From Peribacillus asahii (GTDB taxonomy: Bacteria; Bacillota; Bacilli; Bacillales; DSM-1321), in contig NZ_QWVS01000002.1 in the NCBI RefSeq assembly GCF_003570725.1, positions 310,001 to 374,000 of the forward strand: a stretch of DNA of 64,000 bases, written 5' to 3'. The notes beneath the pieces are model-generated. The model worked only from the letters and a program-made list of their open reading frames with translations. It was not told the DNA's origin and ran no database searches. Positions within the stretch are counted from its first letter, which is position 1. The number at the start of each line of letters is the position of its first letter. A program made the translations under genes and the position numbers. This document shows positions 1 to 8,574 of the stretch, piece after piece.

Positions 1-131
1 AATACAATAGGCTGTTCAATTTCAGTTGCTAAGACACCGAGGCCTGAACCAAGAATTAAACCAACTGAAGGAACGTCTGTTATCTTGCTTTTAATGAAAG
101 CAGCTGCCTCTTCTAATTTCTCATACATCAT
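1..131 (-). CDS. pupG: Purine nucleoside phosphorylase, N-terminal part (cut by window edge)
   Basis: Only about the first 43 codons are present. The reading starts [16 protein letters not shown] and continues with the motif GLILGSGLGVLA, which is the phosphate-binding N-terminus of the trimeric purine nucleoside phosphorylases (PupG/PunA). The family cleaves purine (deoxy)ribonucleosides with phosphate to free base and (deoxy)ribose-1-phosphate in the cytosol. The ATG at 131-129 shares one base with the TGA stop of deoB and has an AGGGG ribosome-binding site inside the deoB end, so the two are translationally coupled. DeoB converts the pentose-1-phosphate product, as in the B. subtilis drm-pupG pair. 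The product is clear; the rest of the gene lies outside the window. Confidence 0.9.
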   Translation of the reverse strand, partial: MMYEKLEEAAAFIKSKITDVPSVGLILGSGLGVLATEIEQPIV

Positions 132-1324
132 CAAGCCCCTCCTTCATTTAATTCAGCTAACATACTTTTTCCATACGAAGGCATCTTCACCTTAAAATTA
201 TCTGCTACCGTCGCACCAATATCTGCAAATGTTTGACGAATAGGCAGTTGTCGACCGCCGGATTGAAAACGTTTTGAATAAATCAATAAAGGCACATATT
301 CACGTGTATGGTCTGTTCCATGATGAATGGGATCATTTCCGTGGTCAGCCGTAATCATTAATAAATCATTCTCCGTTAGTTTATCTAATACTTCTGGCAA
401 TCGTGCGTCAAATTCCTCTAATGCCTTCCCATAGCCTAATGGATCGCGGCGATGTCCAAACAAAGCATCAAAATCAACAAGATTCAAGAAGCTTAAACCT
501 GTAAAATCTTTCTCAACTGTATACACAAGTTTATCCATACCATCCATATTGGACACAGTTCGCAAAGATTCCGTTACTCCTTCCCCGTCAAAGATATCGG
601 AAATTTTCCCGATAGCTAATACATCTAAGCCTGCATCTTTCAATTCGTCCATCACCGTTCGATCAAAAGGTTTTAGCGCATAATCATGACGGTTTGACGT
701 TCTTTTGAAGTGACCTGGCTCTCCGATAAACGGACGAGCAATGACACGGCCTACTTTATATTCATCCGCTAACGTCATTTCCCGGGCTATTCCACAAATA
801 TTATACAATTCGTCAAGTGGAACAATCTCTTCATGTGCAGCAATTTGGAGTACAGAGTCAGCAGATGTATAAACAATAAGAGCTCCTGTCTTCATATGTT
901 CTTCTCCAAGCTCTTCAAGAATAGCTGTGCCGCTCGCTGGCTTATTCGCAATTATTTTGCGCCCTGTTTTCTCTTCCAAAGCTTTAATTAAAGAGTCGGG
1001 AAAACCATTTGGAAACACCTGAAAAGGCTGCGTAATATTAAGACCCATAATTTCCCAATGACCTGTCATCGTATCCTTTCCTGTTGATGCTTCCTGCATT
1101 TTCGTATAGTAAGCAAGCGGATGTTCTGCTTTCTCCACACCTTTTATCTCACGGATATTACTTAATCCTAACTTAGCTAAATTTGGCATATGTAAACCAT
1201 TCATCCGCTCTGCAATATGTCCTAACGTATCAGCCCCCTTATCCCCAAACTTCTCAGCATCGGGTGCCTCACCAATCCCAACAGAGTCCATTACAATGAC
1301 AAATATACGTTTGAATTTTTCCAT
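131..1324 (-). CDS. deoB: Phosphopentomutase
   Basis: 397 residues, the usual length for DeoB/Drm. It interconverts (deoxy)ribose-1-phosphate and -5-phosphate, joining nucleoside breakdown to the pentose phosphate pathway. Alkaline-phosphatase-superfamily metal motifs are visible: MDSVGIG near residue 12 and ADHGNDP near the C-terminus. GKDTMTGHW places the phosphorylated threonine at residue 85, the position known for the B. cereus enzyme. An AGGAGG site precedes the ATG at 1324. pupG follows with a one-base overlap. About 220 bp and a terminator separate it from xerD, so it probably heads its own deoB-pupG transcript. I saw no clear promoter. Confidence 0.97.
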   Translation of the reverse strand: MEKFKRIFVIVMDSVGIGEAPDAEKFGDKGADTLGHIAERMNGLHMPNLAKLGLSNIREIKGVEKAEHPLAYYTKMQEASTGKDTMTGHWEIMGLNITQPFQVFPNGFPDSLIKALEEKTGRKIIANKPASGTAILEELGEEHMKTGALIVYTSADSVLQIAAHEEIVPLDELYNICGIAREMTLADEYKVGRVIARPFIGEPGHFKRTSNRHDYALKPFDRTVMDELKDAGLDVLAIGKISDIFDGEGVTESLRTVSNMDGMDKLVYTVEKDFTGLSFLNLVDFDALFGHRRDPLGYGKALEEFDARLPEVLDKLTENDLLMITADHGNDPIHHGTDHTREYVPLLIYSKRFQSGGRQLPIRQTFADIGATVADNFKVKMPSYGKSMLAELNEGGA

Positions 1325-1481
1325 TACGATTCCTCCTACAAAAGTAAATCAAAATCGAATCAATTGGATATATACTAACTGCTTACCTGTACCCATCATA
1401 GTATCACTCATAAGGACTAATAAGCAATTTACAACCACATCATATAGTGAAGCTTCATAGCAAAGTCCGTTAAATACAAGA

Positions 1482-1520
1482 TAAAAACAAACTAGGCCTC
1501 TCAACTACAGTTAAGAGACC
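1482..1520 (-). terminator. Rho-independent terminator downstream of xerD
   Basis: Ten-base arms at 1495-1504 and 1511-1520 pair with two G-U wobbles around a six-base loop. On the minus strand they are followed by a T-rich stretch. It ends the xerD transcript before deoB. Confidence 0.7.
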
Positions 1521-1545
1521 TTTTCTCTATTAATCTATGTACCTA

Positions 1546-2436
1546 CTAAGCACGTGGATGAAACTTTGAATACACATCTTTAATACGGACATTTGTAATA
1601 TGTGTATAAATTTGAGTCGTGGAAATATCAGCATGCCCAAGCATTTCTTGAACAGCACGCAAATCTGCTCCATTCATTAATAAATGCGTTGCAAACGAAT
1701 GGCGTAGTGTATGCGGTGTAATCTCTTTTTCAATATTCGCTTCCTTCGTCAATTTTTTAAGGATTTTCCAAAAACCTTGGCGCGTCAATCGATTGCCATG
1801 ATGATTTAAAAAGAGCGAATTGGTGCGATTATGAGAAGCTAGCTTTCCCCGCCCTTTTTGCAAATAGGCTTCAATCGCGTTTAATGCCGTCTGGCCAATC
1901 GGAATAATTCTTTCCTTGTTCCCTTTCCCGACACAACGAACAAACCCCATTGCCGCATGGACATCACTTATATCTAGTTGAATGATCTCACTCACCCTCA
2001 TCCCAGTTGCATATAAAAGCTCAAGCATCGCTTTATCGCGAAGTCCGAAATGATCCATCACTTTCGGTGCCTCTAACAAGGCCTCTACTTCTTCCATACT
2101 CAGTACCTTCGGCAAACTTCTCTCAGGCTGCGGTGTTTCAATATGTACGGTTGGATCTTGATTCGTTACTTTTTCGCGAAGTAGAAACTGATGAAACGAG
2201 CGAATGGAAGCAATATGACGCGCTACTGTTTTCGACGATTTTCCCTGGTCCTTTAACTGAGCTAAAAAATGCATAATATTGACTCGCCTAGAATCATTCC
2301 ACTCATTAATTCGTTCTATATTTTTAAGATAGTACCAATACGATTTCAAATCACGTTCATAAGAGACAATCGTATTTTTAGCTAGTCCTTTTTCAATTGT
2401 TAAAAAATGAATAAAATCTCGTATTTGATCTTCCAT
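1546..2436 (-). CDS. xerD: Tyrosine recombinase XerD (dif site resolution)
   Basis: About 296 residues. XerD works with XerC at dif to resolve chromosome dimers at division. The N-terminal SAM-like core-binding domain is followed by a catalytic domain with the Arg in GMRVSEI (about residue 148), [12 protein letters not shown], and [14 protein letters not shown] with the nucleophilic Tyr. Two in-frame ATGs exist, at 2442 and 2436. The GGGGAG site lies only about 2 nt from the first but about 8 nt from the second, so I chose 2436, which also gives the B. subtilis RipX length. The stop of the preceding small gene overlaps the upstream ATG, indicating coupling. Order deoB-xerD-yqzK-fur matches B. 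subtilis. Confidence 0.95.
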   Translation of the reverse strand: MEDQIRDFIHFLTIEKGLAKNTIVSYERDLKSYWYYLKNIERINEWNDSRRVNIMHFLAQLKDQGKSSKTVARHIASIRSFHQFLLREKVTNQDPTVHIETPQPERSLPKVLSMEEVEALLEAPKVMDHFGLRDKAMLELLYATGMRVSEIIQLDISDVHAAMGFVRCVGKGNKERIIPIGQTALNAIEAYLQKGRGKLASHNRTNSLFLNHHGNRLTRQGFWKILKKLTKEANIEKEITPHTLRHSFATHLLMNGADLRAVQEMLGHADISTTQIYTHITNVRIKDVYSKFHPRA

Positions 2437-2441
2437 TTGCA

Positions 2442-2669
2442 TTACTCCCCATCTAAATAAAACAACAATAAACGGTCAAGCCATGTATTGCTGTCAGAGT
2501 CAACAACTTTTGTTACTTTAATGGCTGCTCCTTCTGGTTCATCGTAACGATGATAACTTTGATATTCTTGATTTAACCATACCATTCCAATATAAAAAAG
2601 AACAGTGAAGCCCACAAAAAGAATTAAAACTTTACAAGTATGCAGTATAAGGGCTAATGAAGCTTTCAT
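2442..2669 (-). CDS. yqzK: Small membrane protein, YqzK-like
   Basis: 75 residues with one hydrophobic segment at about residues 5-30 ([20 protein letters not shown]) and a charged tail. No enzymatic motif is visible. Its identification rests on position: B. subtilis has a small membrane protein, YqzK, exactly between xerD and fur. The TAA stop overlaps the upstream xerD ATG, so it is probably cotranscribed with xerD. Function unknown. Confidence 0.75.
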   Translation of the reverse strand: MKASLALILHTCKVLILFVGFTVLFYIGMVWLNQEYQSYHRYDEPEGAAIKVTKVVDSDSNTWLDRLLLFYLDGE

Positions 2670-2835
2670 TCACTCTCTCCTCTCAACCAATCTCTATATG
2701 TCCAATCTATGCCCAGTAAGACAAGTTTTATACATATAGATGAAGAAAGATAGATTGAAACTTCATTTTCATTCCCTGCAGTACTCCTGTCTCATAGAGC
2801 CTTGAAGCAGGATCCAATTGTTATATGTAAAAAAC

Positions 2836-2870
2836 AAAAAACCTTTTCCGGGTACAGGAAAAGGTTTTTT
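2836..2870 (-). terminator. Terminator downstream of fur
   Basis: Near-perfect arms (AAAAAACCTTTTCC against GGAAAAGGTTTTTT) flank a short loop. On the minus strand the stem runs into a T tract directly after the fur stop. A-tracts on both sides mean it could act in either direction. Confidence 0.8.
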
Positions 2871-2871
2871 A

Positions 2872-3333
2872 TTATTCATCTTTATCGTCAGTTTCTTTAT
2901 CATGGCAGCGATGACAAATACCATGAAAGGTTAGTCTATGATCTTTTATTTTGAAATTCCAGTTACGCTCTACAATCGCTTCGACGTCTTCAAGCAAATC
3001 TTCTTGAATTTCATCCACTGCACCACATTCAACACAAACAAGATGGTGATGAAAATGTGCAGCGCCTTCTTGTCTTAAATCATAACGGGATACTCCATCT
3101 CCGAAATTGATTTTATCTACGATTTTTAATTCCGTTAATAACTCCAATGTACGGTAAACGGTTGCTAGGCCAATTTCCGGCGACTTTTCTTTGACAAGGA
3201 GGTAAACATCTTCAGCACTTAAATGATCCTCTTCATGTTCAAGTAAAACGCGGACAGTCGCTTCTCGTTGAGGTGTCAATTTGTAGCTGGACGAGTGCAA
3301 CTGTTTTTTGATTCTATCTATTCTTTCTTCCAT
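2872..3333 (-). CDS. fur: Ferric uptake regulator Fur
   Basis: 153 residues. A metal-dependent dimeric repressor that binds Fur boxes when Fe(II) is available and shuts down iron acquisition genes. Seen: the N-terminal winged helix (LTPQREATVRVLL, then GLATVYRTLELL as recognition region), the HFHHHLVCVECG metal-binding hinge, and two CxxC-type structural zinc pairs (CVEC, CHRC). It lies between spoIIM and yqzK as in B. subtilis, which favours Fur over the paralogues PerR and Zur. It has its own consensus promoter and terminator, so it is monocistronic. Confidence 0.94.
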   Translation of the reverse strand: MEERIDRIKKQLHSSSYKLTPQREATVRVLLEHEEDHLSAEDVYLLVKEKSPEIGLATVYRTLELLTELKIVDKINFGDGVSRYDLRQEGAAHFHHHLVCVECGAVDEIQEDLLEDVEAIVERNWNFKIKDHRLTFHGICHRCHDKETDDKDE

Positions 3334-3367
3334 ACGTAATTCCCTCCCGCGCCGCTATATCTGTTCC

Positions 3368-3395
3368 ATTATATCAAATGAGGGAAAACTGTCAA
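3368..3395 (-). promoter_or_regulatory. Sigma-A promoter of fur
   Basis: On the minus strand TTGACA (3390-3395) and TATAAT (3368-3373) both match consensus perfectly with a 16-bp spacer. It lies about 35 bp upstream of the fur start, which has a GGGAGGG ribosome-binding site. I found no convincing Fur or PerR box over it. Confidence 0.8.
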
Positions 3396-3491
3396 AATAC
3401 ATTTCCTCTGAAATAAAAAGAAATTTCCCAAATAACTTTTTAAACGATAGTACGGATATGCTTTTATAGTAAAAATACATTAATTTCCACA

Positions 3492-4139
3492 TTATTCAAC
3501 AAGTAAACTTACGACACTTTTCATAACAGATGGTGATATATATGCTTCAATTGCCCCTGCCACTACTATAAATACTAGTGAAAAAACAAGAGAAAATATA
3601 TAACGCATAATGACCGGCTTTAACGGTGTGCGAATTTGTTTTAAAAAAATACGACTAATCATTTTCATCGATAACGATACAGCTAACACACTAATAATAA
3701 TAAAAACCGGCACAAGAAAAATATTTTGCGGCAAAATGGAAACAAAGGATAATAAAAATCCACTCCATCCCATTTGATTAACTAAAAAACCAACTGTAAA
3801 GCCCACGACCATGCCTTTTAAAAATAATAAAATTAAAATGACTGGTAAACCAATAATCGAAATACCTAAAATCCAAATGAAACTAATATATCTTAAGTTA
3901 TGAAGCACACTTTGTTGAAACATTTCATGCGTAGCTGCGATTTGCCCATCTGAAACTTGTCCAAAAAATTGCGATAAATAATAGAACAAATCTTCTTTTT
4001 GTGTAAAGCTTAAACTATTCACAAGCACGGCTCCAAAAATAACCCCCATTAAAAAGAGGACAGTAATAAATACGTATAGTGAGGAATGTTCAGTAATATG
4101 ATGGATTACGGCATTTTGTACGGCATATCGTTTTTTCAT
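3492..4139 (-). CDS. spoIIM: Stage II sporulation protein M
   Basis: 215 residues of integral membrane protein with about five hydrophobic segments, of the SpoIIM/DUF95 family. In B. subtilis SpoIIM forms the DMP complex with SpoIID and SpoIIP, which remodels septal peptidoglycan and drives engulfment in the mother cell. An N-terminal cytoplasmic stretch precedes a first helix at about residues 20-40. Its position between fur and yqxK matches B. subtilis. A GGGAGGA ribosome-binding site precedes the ATG. A possible sigma-E promoter fits the 57-bp upstream gap. Confidence 0.93.
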   Translation of the reverse strand: MKKRYAVQNAVIHHITEHSSLYVFITVLFLMGVIFGAVLVNSLSFTQKEDLFYYLSQFFGQVSDGQIAATHEMFQQSVLHNLRYISFIWILGISIIGLPVILILLFLKGMVVGFTVGFLVNQMGWSGFLLSFVSILPQNIFLVPVFIIISVLAVSLSMKMISRIFLKQIRTPLKPVIMRYIFSLVFSLVFIVVAGAIEAYISPSVMKSVVSLLVE

Positions 4140-4167
4140 TTTTCATCCTCCCAACTCCACTTACTAG

Positions 4168-4195
4168 AATCTATGTGAGTTGTTTGGATTTATGC
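4168..4195 (-). promoter_or_regulatory. Possible sigma-E promoter of spoIIM
   Basis: Minus strand GCATAAA (4189-4195) and CATAGATT (4168-4175) with a 13-bp spacer resemble the sigma-E elements KMATATT and CATACAMT (5 of 7 and 6 of 8). spoIIM is sigma-E dependent in B. subtilis. The match is imperfect. Confidence 0.35.
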
Positions 4196-4196
4196 G

Positions 4197-5360
4197 TTAC
4201 ATTTTAACTTTCCCGTATTTTCCGCCTCCACCTACTTCAAAAGACAAATTCCCATTTCGAGCTAAATCAATATAATGAGCTAGCTTTTCGGGAACAACCT
4301 CGGCTAATTTCTCTATCGCTACTCGGTGTAAAATATTCATTTCTGTCCCAAACGCCTGAAGCAATCGCTCCAATGATTTTGGCCCGAGGCCTGGAATAAA
4401 ATCAAGTGGTACTTGATGAATATAAGGCGGGCGTGATCGGTGATGTTCAATTTTACTAGACAGCTCTTTAATTCTCGTTGAAACCCCCTTGATAATCTGT
4501 TTGCTGTGACATGTTGGACAAGATGTTTCTCCGGCATTCACCTTTTGATAACATTCTCCACAAACCGTTTCATGATATTTGCCAAGCAGCGGATTCAAGC
4601 CATAATTCGCAACAATGGCTCGCCCCTCTACTTCGTGCAATGCCTTTTTCAATTCTAAAAAGTTCGCTTCTTCTAATCGTAGCTTTTGATATTCACGAGC
4701 GATTTTTCCTAATGAATGCGCATCAGAATTTGTAAGGAATACGTATTGCTGCAACTCTTGTATATCCTGTACCATTGGTGTGTCCGAGCTAAGGCCAAGC
4801 TCGATTCCATCAATCTTTGCTGGATCGAACACTTCACTTAAACTTGTTTTGACTCCTTTTCCATAAAGGCTTTTAAAGGGAGTAAACACATGAGCTGGAA
4901 TAAACAGTCCCCCTAATGAACGAACCTTATTTTGCAGAGTCACTCCATCGCAATAGATACGCTGTGAGCTTAAATGAATATTTTTCACATACCCACTCAT
5001 CCAACTTGAAAAATCTTTCATCGTTTCAATACTTTGAAAGAAGCCAAGCACATGAATCGGTCCATGACAATGTTCATCATAAATTTCAATTTCCGCTCCC
5101 GGAATAATCGTCATCTGTTGAAACCGCAGGCCTCCTTCTGGCAGTTCAAATAGTGTACCACTTTGAATAAGCTCTTCTATTTCTCCAATTACTTCCGGTG
5201 AATGGCAATCGATAATACCAATTAAATCTAAGCCTTTACGCTGACTAGCTACTTCAAGAATATGCTGAAGTGTTAATGATTTACTTCCGGTAATTTTAAC
5301 GGCCTTGCCGCTCTTCGTCCTGCCGATATGAATATGTAAATCAGCATACAAGTCTTTCAT
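4197..5360 (-). CDS. yqxK: PHP-domain DNA repair nuclease, YqxK/EndoQ-like
   Basis: 387 residues. The N-terminus DLYADLHIHIG and later IGIIDCHSPEV, PGAEIEIY, FIPAHVFTP and LTNSDAHS are PHP-type metal-binding motifs. A C4 zinc finger follows (CGEC and CPTC near residues 268-288), then a helix-hairpin-helix-like IPGLGPKSLERLL near residue 325. This layout is that of B. subtilis YqxK and of endonuclease Q, which nicks DNA 5-prime of deaminated bases (uracil, hypoxanthine). The ATG directly abuts the nudF stop, so the two are cotranscribed. Pairing with NudF and lying next to spoIIM matches B. subtilis. Activity on particular lesions is inferred from homologues. Confidence 0.85.
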   Translation of the reverse strand: MKDLYADLHIHIGRTKSGKAVKITGSKSLTLQHILEVASQRKGLDLIGIIDCHSPEVIGEIEELIQSGTLFELPEGGLRFQQMTIIPGAEIEIYDEHCHGPIHVLGFFQSIETMKDFSSWMSGYVKNIHLSSQRIYCDGVTLQNKVRSLGGLFIPAHVFTPFKSLYGKGVKTSLSEVFDPAKIDGIELGLSSDTPMVQDIQELQQYVFLTNSDAHSLGKIAREYQKLRLEEANFLELKKALHEVEGRAIVANYGLNPLLGKYHETVCGECYQKVNAGETSCPTCHSKQIIKGVSTRIKELSSKIEHHRSRPPYIHQVPLDFIPGLGPKSLERLLQAFGTEMNILHRVAIEKLAEVVPEKLAHYIDLARNGNLSFEVGGGGKYGKVKM

Positions 5361-5912
5361 CTATTTTTGTAACGCCTCCATTAGTTGCAAATACTGCACA
5401 GCATACGCTGTTTTTGCATCATAAATTTTTTCTTCCGCTATATATTGTTGCGCTTCCTCTAGTGTTAGCTCAATCACTTCAACAAATTCATCTTCATCTA
5501 ATGACGCAGCATCTTCTTTTTTCGATAACTGATGAGCGACATATACATGTACTAATTCATCGGCGAACCCTGGGGATGTATAAAAAGAAATGACATGCTC
5601 CATTCGCTCGCATACATAGCCTGTTTCTTCTTCTAATTCACGTTCTGCCGTCTTTAATGGCTCTTCCCCTGGTTCAAGCTTTCCTGCAGGAATTTCCACT
5701 AAGCTTCTTTCCATTGCTTTTCGATACTGTTCAACCATCACAATTCTCCCATCGTCTGTAATAGCAATGACCGCAACCGCACCTGGGTGTTTAATAATTT
5801 CCCGCTTACTTGTCTTTCCATTCGGTAATTCAACGTCATCTACCTGTAAGCTAATCACTTTTCCCGTAAATATTTTTTGTGACGACAATGTTTTTTCTTC
5901 AAATTTTTTCAA
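5361..5912 (-). CDS. nudF: ADP-ribose pyrophosphatase, Nudix family
   Basis: About 183 residues from the chosen start. NudF hydrolyses ADP-ribose to AMP and ribose-5-phosphate. The Nudix box is intact: GKLEPGEEPLKTAERELEEE with the REXXEE core. SPGFADELVHVYVA and DEDEFVEV are typical of the NudF group. The longest open frame begins at an ATG at 5942, but that ATG lacks a ribosome-binding site and sits just after a TAAAAT -10-like sequence. The TTG at 5912 has AAAGGAAG about 8 nt upstream and aligns with the B. subtilis NudF N-terminus. The gene is divergent from mciZ with only a short intergenic region. Confidence 0.92.
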   Translation of the reverse strand: MKKFEEKTLSSQKIFTGKVISLQVDDVELPNGKTSKREIIKHPGAVAVIAITDDGRIVMVEQYRKAMERSLVEIPAGKLEPGEEPLKTAERELEEETGYVCERMEHVISFYTSPGFADELVHVYVAHQLSKKEDAASLDEDEFVEVIELTLEEAQQYIAEEKIYDAKTAYAVQYLQLMEALQK

Positions 5913-5986
5913 CTTGTCCACTTCCTTTGTTCTATTTAGCATGAAACTTCATATATTTTACCATAATAACAGTGGAGGTCGATTTG

Positions 5987-6145
5987 ATGAAAATATACGT
6001 GTTGGAAAAAAGTATTGTATTCTCGGGTAAAGCGTGGGAAATTAAACAAAAGCTCCAAGAATCACTACATCACTATCGATATGTCAACGAATGGATCACT
6101 GATGTTCATCAACAAACTGTTGCTCCACAACGAAAAACGGTTTAA
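5987..6145 (+). CDS. mciZ: FtsZ-inhibitory peptide MciZ
   Basis: A 52-codon reading frame starting at ATG 5987, with GGAGG about 9 nt upstream and a terminator right after the stop. The peptide contains GKAWEIKQKL and YVNEWI, which line up with GKAWEIRAKL and YVKDWI of the 40-residue B. subtilis MciZ (comparison from memory). MciZ is made in the mother cell during sporulation, caps FtsZ filaments at the minus end and blocks Z-ring assembly. In B. subtilis it also lies beside nudF, so synteny supports the call. The roughly 12 extra C-terminal residues, ending in QRKTV, are longer than in B. subtilis. Confidence 0.88.
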   Translation: MKIYVLEKSIVFSGKAWEIKQKLQESLHHYRYVNEWITDVHQQTVAPQRKTV

Positions 6146-6151
6146 TCTATC

Positions 6152-6175
6152 GAGGCTAATCAATAGCCTCTTTTT
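6152..6175 (+). terminator. Terminator of mciZ
   Basis: GAGGCTA (6152-6158) pairs with TAGCCTC (6164-6170) around a 5-nt loop, followed by five T. It ends the mciZ transcript before yqkF. Confidence 0.85.
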
Positions 6176-6263
6176 CATGAAATGATGAAAAAACAAATCA
6201 TTTCACACCTCAATAAAAGTTAAGGTAAAATGAGGAAGAAAATGAGAAATAGGAGTACATACA

Positions 6264-7172
6264 ATGAAAACAAGAAAACTAGGAAGCTCTATAATAAAGG
6301 TTTCAGAAATCGGATTAGGCTGTATGTCACTTGGAACCGATGAAAAAAAAGCGGCGGATATTATTCATGCTGCTTTAGATGAAGGGATTACCTATTTTGA
6401 TACAGCTGATTTATATGACTACGGCATGAATGAAGCAATTGTCGGTCAAACTTTAAAAAGCTGCCGAGATCAAGTCATCCTCGCAACAAAAGTCGGAAAT
6501 CGTTGGAATGAAGCCCGAGATAGCTGGAGTTGGGATGCTTCAAGTGCTTACATCAAAACAGCCGTTAAAGATAGCTTAACACGCTTAGGGACGGATTATA
6601 TCGATCTATATCAACTTCATGGAGGAACACTGGAAGACAATATAGACGAGATAATTAATACATTTGAGGAATTAAAAAAAGCTGGTTATATTCGAGCTTA
6701 CGGAATTTCTTCTATTCGACCAAATGTCATTAAACAATATGCAGCGAAATCTCATATCGATTCAGTGATGATGCAATATAGTTTGCTTGACCGTCGTCCT
6801 GAAGAATGGCTTCCCTTATTAAAAGAACAAAACATTAGCATCATCGCTCGCGGGCCTGTGGCAAAAGGATTATTAAGTGAACGCATGTTAAGTAAATTAA
6901 ACGCGGACGGATATTTAGACTACAGCTATAATGAATTAAAGGAACTGCTTCCGTTATTAAAAGACAAGTTGTCTCCTCGAAAAATGAATGAAACAGCTCT
7001 GCAATATGTTCTCGCTGAACCGACTGTCGCTGCTGTAATTCCTGGAGCAAGCTCTGTCGCTCAATTGCGTGAAAATTGTCAAGCTGTTCGAAGTAAAGCC
7101 CTATCTTCTGAAGAACTGCAATTATTACGCCAGCTTACAAAAGCGAATGTGTACCATATCCATCGAGATTAA
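6264..7172 (+). CDS. yqkF: Aldo/keto reductase, YqkF-like
   Basis: 302 residues, a TIM-barrel NADPH-dependent aldo/keto reductase. The catalytic tetrad is visible as Asp46 and Tyr51 (YFDTADLYDYG), Lys76 (ATKVGNR) and His119 (LYQLHGG). The C-terminal cofactor motif AVIPGASS is also present. AGGAGT precedes the ATG. Its location beside nudF/mciZ and yqkE matches B. subtilis YqkF. The physiological substrate is not known. It appears to be monocistronic with a terminator shared with yqkE. Confidence 0.9.
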   Translation: MKTRKLGSSIIKVSEIGLGCMSLGTDEKKAADIIHAALDEGITYFDTADLYDYGMNEAIVGQTLKSCRDQVILATKVGNRWNEARDSWSWDASSAYIKTAVKDSLTRLGTDYIDLYQLHGGTLEDNIDEIINTFEELKKAGYIRAYGISSIRPNVIKQYAAKSHIDSVMMQYSLLDRRPEEWLPLLKEQNISIIARGPVAKGLLSERMLSKLNADGYLDYSYNELKELLPLLKDKLSPRKMNETALQYVLAEPTVAAVIPGASSVAQLRENCQAVRSKALSSEELQLLRQLTKANVYHIHRD

Positions 7173-7202
7173 TCCTTTATCTGCGATTATTCTATATTTA
7201 TC

Positions 7203-7287
7203 AACGGAAATTGTGAATTATCTAACAAAATTTCCGTTTCAACTACAAAAAGTCCCATATATCCATTTCATGACATATGGGACTTTT
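7203..7287. terminator. Two tandem hairpins between convergent yqkF and yqkE
   Basis: Hairpin one has 9-bp arms AACGGAAAT (7203-7211) and ATTTCCGTT (7230-7238). Hairpin two has arms AAAAGTCCCATAT (7247-7259) and ATATGGGACTTTT (7275-7287), with T tracts on both sides. The second is a bidirectional terminator for the convergent genes. Confidence 0.75.
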
Positions 7288-7289
7288 CT

Positions 7290-7544
7290 TTATTTATAGT
7301 TTTTCCAATCTAAATTACTTTCCTCTAGCAGCTCTTCAAACGATTTATTTTTCTCGCGTCTTTTCCGTTCTTCACGCTGTCTCGCTTCTTCTGCTTCTTT
7401 TTTTATCTGTGCAGCTTCTGTCAATTCTTTTTGCGTCTGACGAAGCTTAGACATGATATCTCCATTAATGAGATCCCCTAATTTTAAAGAATCATCTTGA
7501 GTTTGTTTTTTTGACGTATGAGTACGCGATTGTTTTTTGCTCAT
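7290..7544 (-). CDS. yqkE: Small charged coiled-coil protein, YqkE-like
   Basis: 84 residues. The middle (about 35-70) is highly charged and rich in K, E and R, predicted to form a long helix. The C-terminus KNKSFEELLEESNLDWKNYK is the conserved end of the YqkE (DUF3886) family. A short Ser/Thr/Gln-rich N-terminus precedes GDLINGDIMSKLRQTQKEL. There is no membrane segment or signal peptide. Function unknown. The position between yqkF and yqkD, both on the other strand, agrees with B. subtilis. Confidence 0.8.
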   Translation of the reverse strand: MSKKQSRTHTSKKQTQDDSLKLGDLINGDIMSKLRQTQKELTEAAQIKKEAEEARQREERKRREKNKSFEELLEESNLDWKNYK

Positions 7545-7648
7545 TAGTAAACCCCTCCCTTACGTTGTCACTATTATATCATGCAACACAACTTCTGTTT
7601 TGATTTCTTGCTTAGAATGATACAATAATAGCAATAGGAGGAAATTTC

Positions 7649-8572
7649 ATGAAAAAATGGTGGGTTATTATCGCAGGTATTCTAAGTTATGTAATAGCCA
7701 TCGGAATGTATATGTCCAATCGCATTATGTTTATGAAGAAAAAAGAAGATGCCTTTATACAAAATCGCGAAATAGAGGCGAAACGGTTTAGTATAAAAGA
7801 GTTCGAAGCATTACCAAAAACCGAACTCCCCATTCCCTCTCCAGAAGGCTATTCGTTAAAATGTGTATTAATCGAACCCCATGATACAAAAAAATGGATC
7901 ATTATTTGTCACGGTGTCACCGAAAATAAAATCAATTCTTTTAAATATGCCGATATGTTTATGAAACTTGGATTTAATGCCGTTATCTACGATCATCGCC
8001 GTCATGGTGAATCCGGTGGTAAAACGAGCAGTTACGGTCATTATGAGAAGTTTGATTTACAAGCAGTTATAGCTGAGGTAAAGAAACGCAAAGGCAATGA
8101 CATTACGCTTGGTATTCACGGTGAATCGATGGGAGCCGTAACGACACTTTTATACGCTGGGATGCTTGAAGATGCGGCTGATTTTTATATCGCTGATTGT
8201 CCCTTCTCAAACTTCGAGGAACAAATTAAACATCAAATGAGTCAGGAAGTTCCTGTACCATCATGGGCTGTTTTCCCAATCGGTCGCGCTTTCATTAAAC
8301 TGCGTGATGGCTACTGGACAAGTGAAGTCTCTCCAATTGACTATGTAAACAATATTCAAAAACCCATTTTATTTATCCATAGTGAACCCGACCGTTTCAT
8401 TCCTGCCTCCATGACACAAGCCTTATATGAGAAAAAAAGAGGGCCAAAACAGCTTTACTTAGCGAAAAAAGGGGCTCATGCCCAGTCCTATAACGAAAAT
8501 CCTGAAGAATATAAAGCTCAAGTTAAACTATTTTTAGAAACATATGTTTATGATAAAGAGGAAGGTACTTGA
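7649..8572 (+). CDS. yqkD: Membrane-anchored alpha/beta hydrolase, YqkD-like
   Basis: 307 residues. An N-terminal transmembrane anchor (about residues 5-22) is followed by an alpha/beta-hydrolase fold: oxyanion-region IICHGVTENK, YDHRRHGES, nucleophile Ser160 in GIHGESMG, likely acid Asp in HSEPDRFIP and His in KKGAHAQSY. The family includes serine hydrolases of unknown substrate. It is the orthologue by position of B. subtilis YqkD. A GGAGG site precedes the ATG. The TGA stop runs into the start region of the next small gene, so the two are probably cotranscribed. Confidence 0.87.
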   Translation: MKKWWVIIAGILSYVIAIGMYMSNRIMFMKKKEDAFIQNREIEAKRFSIKEFEALPKTELPIPSPEGYSLKCVLIEPHDTKKWIIICHGVTENKINSFKYADMFMKLGFNAVIYDHRRHGESGGKTSSYGHYEKFDLQAVIAEVKKRKGNDITLGIHGESMGAVTTLLYAGMLEDAADFYIADCPFSNFEEQIKHQMSQEVPVPSWAVFPIGRAFIKLRDGYWTSEVSPIDYVNNIQKPILFIHSEPDRFIPASMTQALYEKKRGPKQLYLAKKGAHAQSYNENPEEYKAQVKLFLETYVYDKEEGT

Positions 8573-8574
8573 TT

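Noticed and set aside
264-277. cre-like TGAAAACGTTTTGA (13 of 14) inside deoB
   Set aside because: It lies near the 3-prime end of the coding region, more than 1 kb from the start, and the match is common by chance in A/T-rich coding DNA.
3334-3491. Fur or PerR box over the fur promoter
   Set aside because: No 15-bp inverted repeat close to TTATAATNATTATAA or to the Fur consensus was found.
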